A DNA stretch of 64,000 bases from Alligator mississippiensis (Eukaryota; Chordata; Crocodylia; Alligatoridae). A program made the position numbers and the translations under genes. This document shows positions 39,768 to 51,467 of the stretch, in pieces; the first letter of the stretch is position 1; every line of letters begins with the position of its first letter. The stretch lies in the NCBI RefSeq assembly GCF_030867095.1, contig NC_081828.1:53111434-53175433 (forward strand), read 5' to 3'. The notes under the pieces are model-generated. The model had not been told where the DNA came from. It did no database searches and saw nothing but the letters and a program-made list of their open reading frames with translations.

Positions 39768-41510
39768 TCATTCATTGGAGAAGAATGGCTCCCCTTTCCC
39801 GATGCCATGCTTGGCCTGGTGGCGGACAAGGTGGGTGGACTGGGTGAAGGCCTTGCTGCACTGGGGGCATCTGTAGGGCCTCTCGCCTGTGTGCACCTGC
39901 GCATGCTGGGTGAGCTGGGAGGCGTGCCGGAAGGCCTTGCCACAGTCCGAGCACAAGTAGGTTTTCTCCCTGCTATGGATTTGCTGGTGCCGCTTGAGAG
40001 TGGAGGAGCGGGCGAAGGCCTGGCCGCACTGGGCACAGGAAAAGGGACGCTCCCCAGTATGGATACGCTGGTGGCGGATGAGGCGGGAGGACTGGGCGAA
40101 GGCCATGCTACACTCAGAGCACTTGAAAGGACGCTGGCCTGTGTGCAGCGTCTGGTGCTCGAAGAGATTGGAGGACTTGGTGAAGGCCTTGCCGCAGACA
40201 GAGCAGGAGAAGGGGCGCTCACCAGTGTGGACCCGCTGGTGCTCCACCATGCGACTGGCCACGGCGAACTCCTTGCCACAGTCGGGGCATGGGAAGGGTT
40301 TCTCACCCAGGTGGGTGCGCTGGTGGCGCAGCAGGGACAGTGGCTTGTTGAAGGTCTTGCCACAGTCTGGGCAGGGGAAGGGCTTGTCATTGCTGTGCAT
40401 GTTGCGCTGGTGCTTGCGCAGGTCGGAAGAGCGCACAAAGGCCTTCTCACAGTCCAGGCACTGGTAGGGCTTCTCGCCTGTGTGCGTGCGGATGTGCTTG
40501 CGGTAGTCTGAGGACCAGGTGTAGGCCTTGATGCAGAAGGGGCACTTGTAGGGGCGCTCACCTGTGTGCAGCCGCCGGTGCTGCTGCAGTGTGCCCTGGT
40601 GGGAGTAGGCCTTGCCACACAGCTCGCAGGCATATGGCTTGACCCCACTGTGGGTATCGATGTGGCTCAGCAGGTTGCTGGATTTCTTAAAGGCCCGCCC
40701 ACACTGCACACACTTGTAAGGCCGCTCATCTGCCTCACTGCCTGTCACTTGGGTTGCCATCCGGATCCGCCTCATCGCAGCTGCTTTCAGGGCCCCGACA
40801 CTGCCTGCCACCTCGCCCAGCTTTTTGGTGGCTTTCAGGGGCAGCCGCTTCACTGTTCTCCTGCCTTTCAGGGAAAGGTCTTTGCTGCCCCCCGGCTTGC
40901 TGGAGTCTACACCCAGGTTTCCTGGGAATGCCCCCACCTCGGCTTTCCTGGGTGTGTATGTCTGAATGCTTTCTGTGCCATTGCAAGACAGGCTGTCCCC
41001 AGAGGGATCAAAGTCACTGTCTAGGGTAACTACAGTGTCCACATAGTCTCCAGAGCTTGGCAGCCTCCTGCTGAAGTGCTGGATGCCTTTGCTCATTGGC
41101 CTGCTAGGCCACTTCTGGTATGGTGTCTCCTTACCAGTTTGCTCGCCATCCTCCTCACTCTGGGTACAAAGACTGACCTTCATGTTCAGCTGCTTGGCCA
41201 CGCCATTGGCATTGATGAGCGTGAAAGTCTCATAGAAGACTTCATCTTCCTTGCATAACAGGTCCTCTGGCACGTTCTCCCCAAGTGCAGAGCTGCTAGG
41301 CACCAGATCTAGTCTTTCACAGTCCTCCCGCAAGCCATCCCCGAAATAGCCACTGTAGCTTTCCTCAGCTTCTTCATCTTCCTCACTACCTTCCTCCTCA
41401 TTTCCATGTGGCAGGTGCATGCTCCTCTTCCTGTCGTCATAGGATCCCTGAGCCAAACTGCTGCAAGGGTATTCCTCATCTGGTCTTTCAGAGCACTCTA
41501 TACTTGTCAT
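39768..41510 (-). CDS. C2H2 zinc-finger protein, eleven fingers
   Basis: One exon encodes 580 residues. The N-terminal 265 residues have an acidic stretch (about 38-50, EEEGSEEDEEAEE), a conserved-looking block (EDEVFYETFTLINANGV) and a basic stretch before the fingers (KGRRTVKRLPLKATKK). Eleven C2H2 fingers follow with mostly canonical TGEKP/TGERP linkers, ending four to fifteen residues before the stop. Finger 4 has an extra residue between its histidines (HQRNMH), and the linker after it is SNDKP. No KRAB, SCAN or BTB domain is visible. An in-frame TAG 12 bases before the ATG supports this start, and a likely 3' splice site (ttgttcaaaatgcag) lies about 70 bases upstream, so 5' untranslated exons exist elsewhere. 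A nuclear DNA-binding regulator is expected. Third-position GC is much higher than in the two plus-strand genes. Orthologue not recognised. Confidence 0.93.
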   Translation of the reverse strand: MTSIECSERPDEEYPCSSLAQGSYDDRKRSMHLPHGNEEEGSEEDEEAEESYSGYFGDGLREDCERLDLVPSSSALGENVPEDLLCKEDEVFYETFTLINANGVAKQLNMKVSLCTQSEEDGEQTGKETPYQKWPSRPMSKGIQHFSRRLPSSGDYVDTVVTLDSDFDPSGDSLSCNGTESIQTYTPRKAEVGAFPGNLGVDSSKPGGSKDLSLKGRRTVKRLPLKATKKLGEVAGSVGALKAAAMRRIRMATQVTGSEADERPYKCVQCGRAFKKSSNLLSHIDTHSGVKPYACELCGKAYSHQGTLQQHRRLHTGERPYKCPFCIKAYTWSSDYRKHIRTHTGEKPYQCLDCEKAFVRSSDLRKHQRNMHSNDKPFPCPDCGKTFNKPLSLLRHQRTHLGEKPFPCPDCGKEFAVASRMVEHQRVHTGERPFSCSVCGKAFTKSSNLFEHQTLHTGQRPFKCSECSMAFAQSSRLIRHQRIHTGERPFSCAQCGQAFARSSTLKRHQQIHSREKTYLCSDCGKAFRHASQLTQHAQVHTGERPYRCPQCSKAFTQSTHLVRHQAKHGIGKGEPFFSNE

Positions 41511-41881
41511 GGTCCACAGCTACTTCACAATATCAACTTTCAGGATGCTTCAGCCTGAGGCTGCTCTCAAGATAAGTTACCTGCATTTTGAACAAGAGAG
41601 GAATGAACAGCAGGTAGGAATGTTTTCGAAGAAGAGCAAGTATCTAGGCATTGTTGCTACACTGTCACTCAAAGGGGCTAATTAGGCCTGGAGTTTACTA
41701 TGGTAGGCACTAAACAAAGAGGGGTGGCATTATGATTGCCCCAAGGAGTGGGTTAGAGCTGAAATTGGATAAAATGACAGACAAGCCACTTGCCAGGAGT
41801 TATCCTAGCTACACAGCTAGGTAGGATTTCTTAATTTCCTACTTCCTATCTTCACTTTTTTCGTAGTCATTGTCTACTCAG
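41511..41881 (-). other. 5' UTR and upstream intron of the 11-finger gene
   Basis: The first 70 or so bases are 5' UTR up to the probable acceptor; beyond that it looks intronic. No CpG island was found nearby, so the promoter is probably further upstream on the minus strand. Confidence 0.45.
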
Positions 41882-42113
41882 TGGACACACCTACGAGATC
41901 ATTAATGTGCCGTGGTTACTGAGCGTTTAGTTTAGAACCTGTAATAACAGGTACTAACTGAATGCGCAGAAACCAGCACTACAGCTTTTTTGTGATGCTA
42001 CTGCGCAGTAGACTAATTCTGCTGCACATTTACGCATTAGCACAGCTGTTGCCATGACACACTAATCCACAGTAGAATTAGTCTGCACATTTAGCATCAC
42101 GTGTAGACACACC
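41882..42113. mobile_element. Palindromic MITE (family member 1 of 3)
   Basis: Ends tggacacacctacgagat and 'atcacgtgtagacacacc' are inverted repeats flanked by cag on both sides (41879-41881 and 42114-42116). The interior has 'aacctgtaataacaggta' and repeated 'gcagtagactaattctgc'-type motifs shared with 55822-56067 and 60887-61126. A 3-bp duplication would fit PIF/Harbinger, but the call is tentative. Confidence 0.7.
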
Positions 42114-42201
42114 CAGTGTTACTGACCTTGTTTTGACTCAGGGCTTTGTTGCTTTAAATTCTGAAGTTGGGCAAAAGGCAGAGCAATGTAACTCCTTATA
42201 G

Positions 42202-42388
42202 CAGGGGTAGGCAAAATGTGGCCCAGGGGCCAGATGCAGACCACCAGGCCATTCTATCTGGCCTGCAGGGCCCCTAAAAAATTTAGAAGATTAATATTAA
42301 TTTGCCCTGGGCTGCCTGTCATGCGGCCCTCGATGGCTTGCTGAAACTCAGTAAGCGGCCCTCTGCCCAAAATAATTGCCCGCCCCTG
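42202..42388. mobile_element. Non-autonomous hAT element
   Basis: Ends caggggtaggcaaaatgtgg and 'aattgcccgcccctg' are typical hAT inverted repeats. The flanks ccttatag (42194-42201) and cattatag (42389-42396) are an 8-bp duplication with one difference. Short, non-coding, with repeated 'ggccctcgatgg', 'gcggccctct' motifs. Confidence 0.88.
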
Positions 42389-42404
42389 CATTATAGACTA
42401 CCTT

Positions 42405-42620
42405 GTTCAGAGAGACATGAGATATAAAAATAGGCTACAGCCTACTTTATCAGATGCTATGAATGGACATGCAGAGACCAGGGCTACTAATTAGAAAGGA
42501 ATAAGGTCATTTAAATAGAAATATTTATTTACTGCCCCTGTTCTCTGCAAGCCCATTCATGAAAGCTTCTGTCTCTCTGAACAAGTTAGTCTTTAAGGTA
42601 CCATATTGTCCTACCTTTTT
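42405..42620 (+). mobile_element. Fragment of the 'aagttagtctttaaggt' retroposon family
   Basis: Ends in 'catgaaagcttctgtctctc' and 'aacaagttagtctttaaggt', motifs shared in order with the fragments at 32855 and 61290. It is a worn 3' end of an abundant sauropsid retroposon; I could not assign it with confidence to a named family. Confidence 0.45.
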
Positions 42621-43181
42621 CTTTAACATTTTATAGTTTAAGACCATTGCCTATTTTCTGTGTTTTTACAATATGTCTACCAGTATTTGCCTACTCTTTA
42701 AATATAGGAGCACCAGGAACTAAACTGCAGATGCTTTTAATTATGTTGCTGCATTACGATGCTGGAAATCAAGCCACTATTACTCTTGCTTATCAAGGAG
42801 CTAACCTGGCAGACTGCGCATTAAGGAACCACATCTTCTCTTTTTTGGAGAAGGTCTGACATGGGAGGACTGGGGATCAATCAGGAGCCTTCCTGTGTTA
42901 TGGAGAGTCAGATACTGTGATGACAAGATACTGACAGGGGCTGCCTGCTAATTCCAATTTTTGTTTTAGAAATAAAAACAGAAAGTGGGCAAGAGATCAG
43001 AGCAGTATGTCTTAGAACCTCAGGAGCTCTCAATTTGCCACTTTTGCATGCTAGAATTTCTCCTCCCCTGTCTTAGTGCAAAATGCAGGTGAAAAACTGA
43101 TTGCAGAATAGGGTGTTCAAGCTGCCTGCCTACTTGAATTCTGTAGGGTTTTAATTACTCTGCAACCTGAATATGCAATGC
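42621..43181. other. Intergenic, nothing recognised
   Basis: No coding or repeat feature that I can support. Confidence 0.35.
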
Positions 43182-43189
43182 CTCTAGCT

Positions 43190-43511
43190 CGGTGTTTCTC
43201 AATTGGGTGCCAAAGCACCCCAGGGTGGCTTGAGATCCTTTCAAGGGTGCTGCAGGGTGTCACGCAATGTTAACACTGCTAGGTGTGCAAACATGATTGA
43301 CAAGACAAAGCCAACATTTTCAAGTAGAAATCCATAGTGTTGAAAACATGATGCTCTGTTGTGATCTTTTTGAGTCCATGGCAACAGAAGAATTGCTCTA
43401 GTATTTTTCTGTAGTCAAAAAAAAAGAGTGAAACTAAGAGCTGGCATTTTCCTAGGGATGCCTCAAATCTATTGAGGGATGGCTCAAGTCTAAAAAGGTC
43501 GAGAATGACTG
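43190..43511 (+). mobile_element. Non-autonomous hAT element with perfect 8-bp target duplication
   Basis: Starts cggtgtttctcaattggg and ends 'aaggtcgagaatgactg'. Flanked by exact copies of ctctagct (43182-43189 and 43512-43519). Same family and orientation as 23656-24003 and inverted relative to the left half of 2107-2499. Confidence 0.92.
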
Positions 43512-43519
43512 CTCTAGCT

Positions 43520-46500
43520 GGAGGCAGAATCTGTAATGGAATAAGTTCTTGAGACACAAATTGCACACTGCTGCCGGGGAGTGTGTAAGGAAAGACTGAG
43601 GAACTCAGCCATTTGAGAACCTATGCTTTCATGAAGCTCACAATTTATTTGCAAGAGATCATGCATATGATTTGGGACTCTGCAGTTAGAGCACCAAGTG
43701 CAATGGCACACAGCAGTGTTGACACAGTGAGATATTAAGCCCCCAGCACTGTACAGTGATATTAAAAATATAGCTTGGCTGATGCAAATGAGCAATCTGT
43801 CCTACTGGTGGCAAAAGTATCCCTGAACTGTGGAGGAATGGCAAAGAAATGCTACTCCCCACTGACAGTGGCAAGTACAGAAAATTCCTCCTCTGAGATG
43901 CAACCAACCCAAAGATGCTGACATTATTAAAGTGTCAACAAAAATAGCCCCCCGCACTTCTTTCTTTTGAATTTCAGTGCCTCAGAGTTTCCTCATTTAC
44001 TGGTACTTTTTATAGTCAATTGGCAACAACTCCAGCAATTTTAATAGAGCTGCTTAAATCTCCACTACTTTCAGGGATTTGTGAAACTCTGGGCAATTCT
44101 GAACAAGTTCTATCAGTACCTATGATAAACTAGGCCAGGAGGGAGAACAGGTTGTTCAGGTCACTGCATCCCCCAGGTGCAGGGAGATGGAAGTGAATAG
44201 AGACCTGCACAGAAACTTAAAGATGCTCATTTACAGGGTAAAGATGACCCTGCTGTCCTGATCCCCAGCAGCCTGGAAAAACAGGTTGAGGTTCCAACAC
44301 AATGTGTGGACTGTCTGACTGCAGCAAGTACCAGATGCCAGGCCTGGAGGGCCCAGCTGCCTCCAGCCTGCCCCTCTTTGGGATTTTTTTTAAATAGCTC
44401 CCCCTCCCACTTCTCTCTCCCTATTGCTTTCAGGGCTTCCTCTCCCCCTCAGCCCAGGTTTAGATGCAATGACTTACCTTGATATTTGAGTACACAAGTA
44501 TGGGCTGTCCCAGGCAGCTGGCCCCGTGGGGTTGTGTGCTCCAGCTTACAAATGAAGAAAGGTAGGGAGTTTGGTGCATAGCAGCACTAGCAAATGTGCC
44601 TGTGTCTGTCTCACCCTTTTGTGTCCAGTGTAGCAGCTGCAGAGCCTCAGGAGGTGGGGCCTGTTCAATATACACAACCTTCCTGCCTGCATCACAGAGA
44701 GCAGCCTGGGAAATACAGCAGGGCTGCCCTGTCTCAGTGCCTGAGCTATTCTTCCAATTTACTCTTCCTCCTCCCCTCTCAGATTCTAGGGATGGACGAG
44801 ACCAAAATAGCCAAATAGATCACTGCACTCTCAAAGCAGGATTGGTCCTTACAGCAGTAGCTGCACTCAGTTTGTCCACTGTGAATTTTAAATGTGGTTT
44901 CCACTTCTGCTAGGAGATTAGCCCACCCCCTGTCTGAAAGCTCTTCCTGATAATCAGCCTAGATGCTCCTATAATGATTTCATCCCATTTCTTTGTTATG
45001 CTTAGTTGTATTGTACTAAATAATTTCTCTTCCTTCTTGATACACATTTCAGATATTTGAGCATTCCCCATTTGTTTGGTCATTGGCTATAGTATACCCC
45101 ACTACCTCCAGCCAGATCATTGCAATGTGTTTCCAGATGCTTTTTTTTTTTTTTTTTGGGGGGGGGGGGAGGGGGGGATTGGTTGGTGTCCAATTCTTCT
45201 TGCTGCTTCTGTCACACATGCTACTTAGCTTTCTGTCTGACTATTGCAGCAGCAAGCTTTTCCTCTTGTTTCTAGGAATTAAATAGTTTTACCCTTTGTT
45301 TAAAAGCTCTGGAGCCTTCTGCTTCCAAAATTTTTCCTCTCTAAATATGCCACTTTGTACTCATTCATTCCAGGGAGGAGAGACACTGTGACCACAGCTT
45401 CTTTTCAAGGGGTTAATGCCAGATAATACAGTTTGCCTTCAACCTAAACTATAGCCATGAAACTCCTTTCCATTCCTTGTTTCAAAAATACTTATCTTGC
45501 TCTCTAAAGAGGTCTGCTGGTAGCACTGGATATGGGACTGGCTATGGATCCCGGTCCCTTTCACTTCCAAAACACAGATCAGATATGGCCCATTTTGGTA
45601 TACACTGAAATTATATACCATCCAATGGATGTCCAGTGACCTTTCATTGCTTCAGTCTGGTTTTTAATGGTTATGTATCAGGTTGTCACTTTTCACAGAA
45701 GTTTTATTTTCCCTGGGGCAAACTCGTCCCCACAGAAAATGACCTAAAACATAAAACAAACAAATTTATAAACAATAAATGGTTAAATCAAACCCTGTGG
45801 TCCTTTTGCAGACCCTGAGAAGGCAACCCCAGCTCTGTGCTGTCCTCTGCACCACAGCCTTCCTTCTCTTCCTCAACTTTCCTCTCTGGCAGTGTTTGAC
45901 TTCCTCCAGGGCTAGCCAGTCATCCCTATCAGCCGGCCCAGTCTTCCAAGGCAGGAAGCATATCCCCTTCTAACTGCCTGCAGTTGGGCTGCAGCCCCTG
46001 AGCCATGCACCCTGTTACAGGCCCTAACTGAATTTCATTTTGAAACCCACTCTGGTGGGCCCACACTAATTCAGCTTCTTGTTTGCAAGATCCTACAGAT
46101 ACTAATCTTTTTTGTTCTGAGAAGAGGTTCCTCCAGGACAGCAAGTGAGTGGGACACAGAAGGAAGCTTACACCTAAGCAGCCTGTACTTTACGTGTTCT
46201 CGTAAGAGGTTTACATCTCCAAAGCTGAAGGACCTGCCATCTCTCACGTGCACTATGCTTTTTCAGATTGTCTTATAGCATAGAAAAGGGACTGTCAGAT
46301 TTAGAAATAAGGAATGATGCGGTTTTCCATGCTCAGTCAGAACTTATTCCATTTGCTTCCAGCAGGGACAACTGCCCAGTGCTTCAGAGCAAAATGGAGC
46401 CTATCTTCCTTGCTTTACAAAGCACCAGCCAATTGTGTAATTCTATGTGTGAGAGACTGGTGGAAAACCAGGCTGGTCAAAAATGAAAAGTAGGTTAATC

Positions 46501-46905
46501 AAAAGTTACAAAACAAAGATGACTGATTCTAGTGTTTTGGTGAATGATTCCTATTTCAATCAAAAATTTCACCTGGACTTTTCAGATTTGGTTTTTATCC
46601 TATTTCCAATTCAAATAAAGGCAAAGCTGAAATTTTCACTCCTATTCATTTTCTTCAAAAATGACAAAAGTGTTACTTTTTCATAAAGGTTTTTATTTCT
46701 GGAAGTCCATTTCTTTTGGATAAAAACCTCCCCACCTTTTGAACAACTTTAAAAAGTCCCTCCCTGAATTAGCTTGTAATCGATTTGAACCATGAAGTCT
46801 GGGATGGGATGACATTCATTGTTAACTTATTTTTGCAGTACTTAATGTGCTGTTATGAAATTAGGTAGCTCTTGAAAAATCTAGTGAAAGCACTGTCAAT
46901 ATGTA
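43520..46905. other. Intergenic, nothing recognised except simple sequence
   Basis: A T17 run followed by a G-rich run at 45141-45177 is the only striking feature. Scattered short open frames show no protein-like composition. Confidence 0.35.
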
Positions 46906-47164
46906 CATGTGACCCTCGCCATTTGCAGGGGATACATTCTTGTATCCCCCGTGAATGGTGAAATCCGTGAATAAGGCACTGCATTCATGAACAACAGTTC
47001 CCTAGCTCCGGCAGGAGCGTGGCAGTGGAATCCCAGCAGCGGCAAGCATGGAGCTCCCGGGAAGCTCCTGGTTAAGTGTATAAAGTGTATTTAAAATGCA
47101 GGTTCAGCATTCACGAATATTTGAAACCGCAAATGCCGAACCCGTGAATAGCGAGGGTTTCCTG
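46906..47164. mobile_element. Tigger/pogo-type MITE (Tc1-mariner superfamily)
   Basis: Ends 'gaccctcgccatttgcagg' and 'gaatagcgagggtttcctg' are inverted repeats, with further inverted arms ('gtgaatggtgaaatccgtga' against 'cattcacgaatatttg'). It is flanked by TA at 46904-46905 and 47165-47166. The 'accctcgctattcacggg' terminus and TA target are typical of Tigger/pogo non-autonomous elements. Confidence 0.82.
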
Positions 47165-47271
47165 TATACTGGATTTTTAATGGACTTAAGTGCTTACAAT
47201 TCTTCCTTTTAGGTATTTTGTACTTCATAAACAAATTGCTTATTACTGTGTCATAAATCATACCTGTAATT

Positions 47272-47419
47272 CAGTGATTCTCAATCTGGGTGTCAGAACC
47301 CAGCCCACTGCCCAGCCCCTCTGCAAGCACAGTAATAAACAGTTTTTGAAATGAGATCCTGCTCAATTCACAAAAGTTGAGGAGGGGTGCCTCGGGACAA
47401 ACAAGTTTGAGAACCACTG
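47272..47419. mobile_element. Short non-autonomous hAT element
   Basis: Termini cagtgattctcaatctggg and 'agtttgagaaccactg' are the inverted repeats of the 'cagtggttctcaacc' hAT group. Only 148 bp long, with an unrelated interior. The flanking 8-mers do not match, so the duplication has decayed. Confidence 0.78.
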
Positions 47420-48617
47420 TTGTTGCATGCATCATTTCAAAGTCATTATGAAATCGTTTGTAAAAAAATATATTTGGGGAGGAAGGAGTTAATGCTAACA
47501 GAGATGGTTGCAGAGGGCATGGAAAAGGCCTGGGTTTGGGAGAGGATTATTTAGGGACAGAGCCTATGAGAGGGGTGTGTTATGAAATCCACAGTGGTAG
47601 CTGGATGTGGGAGTACAGGAAAATTGTCCTTGTGCCTTGAATGGGAAACTAGGGGACCGGTAGAAGTCGGAGTTTAGATAGGAAGAGGAATTACGAGAGG
47701 TGATTTATAAAAGGAGGGCATGTGGGACCTGGCAGTGGCTAAGCACAGAGGGACAAGCTTGCATTCCATTTCACCACAGCACTGGGGCCAATCCCACATG
47801 AACCCATGCATGCCATCAGGCACTTTGCATGTATGAATGCATATACTCATCCCCATGCAAAAACACACTACCATATATACACTTCTTGTACACAGGCTGT
47901 GAAAACACACACACAGGCACCAGCTCTCTCAAGTTGCCAATCTCCATGCTAATCAGGAAGGTTTAACTTTCCGCTGGAGCTCTGGTCCCCTCTGCACCGG
48001 AGTCTGAATTCCAGCACCCAGGCAAGCAAAATAATGTAATAACTGCAGGCCAATCACAGGTCCAGCACACAACACATGTTCATTTCAGGAGAGATGAGGT
48101 TTAGAAAGACACAAAAGTGTTTTTTAATCAGAAATGTAACTTTTATTCTGGCTAGAGAAGTCAAGAGATTATTAACAGGTTTCCTTTCATCACAGTGCTG
48201 TGGGAGTGTTCAGTGCACTTGCTGCTCTACAGTGCTTGTGTTCTTGGCAGCTGTACCCCAAGGAAGTGTTTTTTTTACATACTAAAATAAAGATAGAGTC
48301 TTCTAACATTGCTGATAGTTTGTTCAGGCCCGAGCACTTGTAGTGAACATGCAGGGCCACACAGGCCAGCAGAGGCTATTCATCAGCCCTCAGCTTATTC
48401 CATGTCCACTCCCATCGATTCTCCTGCCAGCAGGACTAGAATAGGAGGTAACTCCTGCGGATCCAGAAGAGGAAGCAGTACGCAGCATGATTTCTTTCTC
48501 TTGCCGCTGCTGGCCCACCTCGAGCACTGGGGTCCTAAAGATCTAGAGAATGGTTCTGTAATAGATATCCTATGTTGTTGCTGCCTTCTCATTGTCTCCT
48601 GCATCTGCATGAATATT

Positions 48618-48625
<8 letters not shown>
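47420..48625. other. Intergenic, nothing recognised
   Basis: No coding or repeat feature that I can support. Confidence 0.35.

Positions 48626-48673
<48 letters not shown>
48626..48673. repeat. (AT)n microsatellite
   Basis: About 23 uninterrupted AT dinucleotides. Probably length-variable between individuals. Confidence 0.97.
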
Positions 48674-48678
<5 letters not shown>

Positions 48679-51467
48679 GAAGCTTCAGTAGACCAGCTTG
48701 AAACTATCCCTTACTATTACCCAGAGTTTCAAACTGCAGCTTTAACATGCAGGACAAACAATCAGTAGGTAATACTCCCCCAATACACCTCCCAGAAACT
48801 GGGAGGTGTATTCTGAGTTGGTCTTTGCTGAACGGAGTAGAAATCTAATGAAAACAGGTCACTCTCCCTCATAGTAAATTCCAATCCCAGATTCCCAGGT
48901 TGGATATTTCTCAGGATTGTAGATTTCTTCTGGTTAAAAAGGAACAAAAATGGAGTGGGTTCACATGAACAACTGATTTCCAGTGAAATGGCAAAAACTG
49001 ATCTTCATGTTTATCCAGAGGACTCATCTAGAATCAACTGTAGTGGTCTAAGTGAGAGCAGAGACTCATCATAGCTGCCCTGGAGGCTCCTAGCATCAGG
49101 CTAGAGACCCTGTTTTTCTGGTACTGATGGGGTTGAAACATGGATATAGCTCTGAGTGGTTTCAGATACAGTGAGCTGAGTGCCAAACAGTAGAAGAGAA
49201 GTGGCCTCTTTGCTGGCCTTGTCAAAATGGTACAGGAGGAAGCTCTAGCTGTGTTGAAAATCCAACACCATCTTTTTCCAATTGCTTTGAATGCAATTGA
49301 ACAGGAAGCTGTTTTTCAGCAGGTACAGGGAGAGCTCAGGGCTTTTTCGGCTGGTAACAAAAGGTCTAGAAACTGCTGCTTAATTTCTTCAGAACTGAAA
49401 AGGAAATAGCTAGTGCTATGTTAAAGTTGAAATCCCTGAAAATTACGCTGCTTCCCCACAAACTAGCCCTGTCCCCTTGTTCATCACATTACATTGAAGA
49501 GAGGTAGGTTTTGATAATACAGTGGAAACTAATCACAGTAAATTGAAATGCACCACCCCCAACTCCCTGCACTGTGAAGTTTTGCCTTGTTCTAAAGCAT
49601 TTCCATGTTCAAACTGCAATTCTGGCTACCGTAACCCTCAGTTTATGGTGAATTTATATGCTTTATGAATGGAAAAAAAATCACCTATTTATCAGAAGAC
49701 TTCCAGAGCATGTATTTTCAGTTCTGCAGCATCAGTATCAATCAAAGACTCTGGACTCTTCCAACCAACCTTCTCATTCTCTTTTCCCTTCCTCATGGCC
49801 CTTCCTCTTTCTAGGCACTAGTCTTGCTTATTTAGGTTCCTCCAATCATCATTAGCACTTGAATTTGTATCTAATCAAGCCCTAAGTCACTTTTCTGCTC
49901 ATTTACCATTTTTCCCCTCACTAATCTGGGCAAAATGGAGACAGAATAAGGTTTATACTCAAGATGGATGGCATCAGAGCTGGTCAAAGTCATTCATATT
50001 AAGTCATTGTAAAAATCTGGCCTACACTTTCTGAATGTTTATATTTTTGACAATTTTTGCTCCAATGCTGACGAAGAAGAAAATGAAGGGAAAATATTTT
50101 GACTTTTTCCTGAATTTTTTCCTTATTTGGGATTTTTTCAAATTTTTACCACAATTTTCAGTTCAGAGAGACAAAATGGGTGTTGTTGAAATGTGTATCC
50201 TGCTTTTCAACAATGTATTATTTACTTTTGTCAGCTCTTTTTCTCTCTCTGACAGACTGTGACTTCTCTTGAACTTATTCAGAATCACTGACCAAGTAAT
50301 TTCTGCCAATAACCCTTGGTCTGAAGTTCTTTGGATTGGAGAGACAATGTGATGTGCCCGTGGTATGTTTCTGTTTCCTACCTGGATGAACATAATTCTT
50401 AAAATCAGTTTTCCAGTGTCAATATAAATTTGAAATTTAGTTTACGTGAATATTTTGCAACAATAGAATATGCTGTTCTAGCAGGTATTCATCGTATTAA
50501 ATCACTACAGTAACAGTTAAAAGGTAACATTTAAAGGCATATGGATAAAATCAATGTTGGCAGTCAACAAAAATATTTTTTAGCATTCACCCTATTCAAG
50601 AATAGCTCTAATACAAACTGCGTGCAGTGGTAACAGCAAGTCTCTATAGAAGAGAACAGAATTTGAACCTGTACCTCTGAAGGATAAGAGGTACAGGAAT
50701 AATCATCTCATGTTTACGTTGTGGTTTCAATCCAGGCAGATTCCAAAATGTTTTACAAATGCCATGCAAGGATCATTTTGCCCATCAGTGTAATGTAGCC
50801 ACCTCTAATAGGGTGCACTAAGTGGCACTATATAGCAGTTTAGAATATGAATTTAAGAACATGAGATTTATCTGAAAGTACATGACACTGAGAGTAGTGT
50901 TTTAGATGGGCCACTAAATTGAAATTTGGCATAGATATTGGAAATAACATCTGCACCCTTGTTTTGCAGAAAGTGCCTTTGGATGACCACATGTAGTTAG
51001 GACCTCAATTAATCAATTTGCTTGACAACAGCACAACGCCCCTGTCACCAAGCCAGGGCACTGGTTCAATAGTGACCTAGAAGAATGCCAGACAGGGTCC
51101 CCAAATCCTCCCTCTCAATCACTTGTGCTTTCTCTGGAGGTTGTCATTGAAGACCTGGTTCTGCATGACCCATCTAGCTTATCAGAGTACATAAGATCAT
51201 AGGCCAAGAAAGCAAGGCAGTAGCAAGAGGATGGAGAGAGATTCAGATCTGAAATGTGAGACAGGCAAAAGGTATAACAGGAAGTGATGTGACATAGTTG
51301 TGATACAGAGAAGGGCTCTGGTCTCTACTAAAGGAGACCTATTAGAATGTGGGAGACTGGCCAGTGTATATGGAAGGGAGCGTAGATCTGCACCCATAGC
51401 CTCAATATACCTCTGATATCCAATGGTGCAGATGAATAATGGTGCAGAGTTGAACACAGTCCTAGGG
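48674..51467. other. Intergenic and 3' flank of the 7-finger minus-strand gene
   Basis: No recognised coding or transposon feature. A short perfect palindrome (tgtacctct ... agaggtaca) lies at about 50666-50692. The 3' UTR of the gene at 51468 must occupy the right end, but no canonical AATAAA was noticed in the nearest few hundred bases. Confidence 0.35.

Noticed and set aside
39711-40511. 266-codon open frame on the plus strand
   Set aside because: It lies antisense to the finger array of the 11-finger gene. Regular repeats of the C2H2 unit on the other strand keep this frame open; the peptide (repeated GLGEGLAALGA-type phrases) is a mirror of the fingers.
39593-40648. 351-codon minus-strand open frame rich in serine, proline and alanine
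   Set aside because: A shifted frame over the same finger array as the 580-residue protein. No protein-like features other than the 28-codon periodicity.
48309-48674. 121-codon open frame ending in an isoleucine-tyrosine repeat
   Set aside because: Runs into the (AT)n microsatellite; the tail is translated simple sequence.
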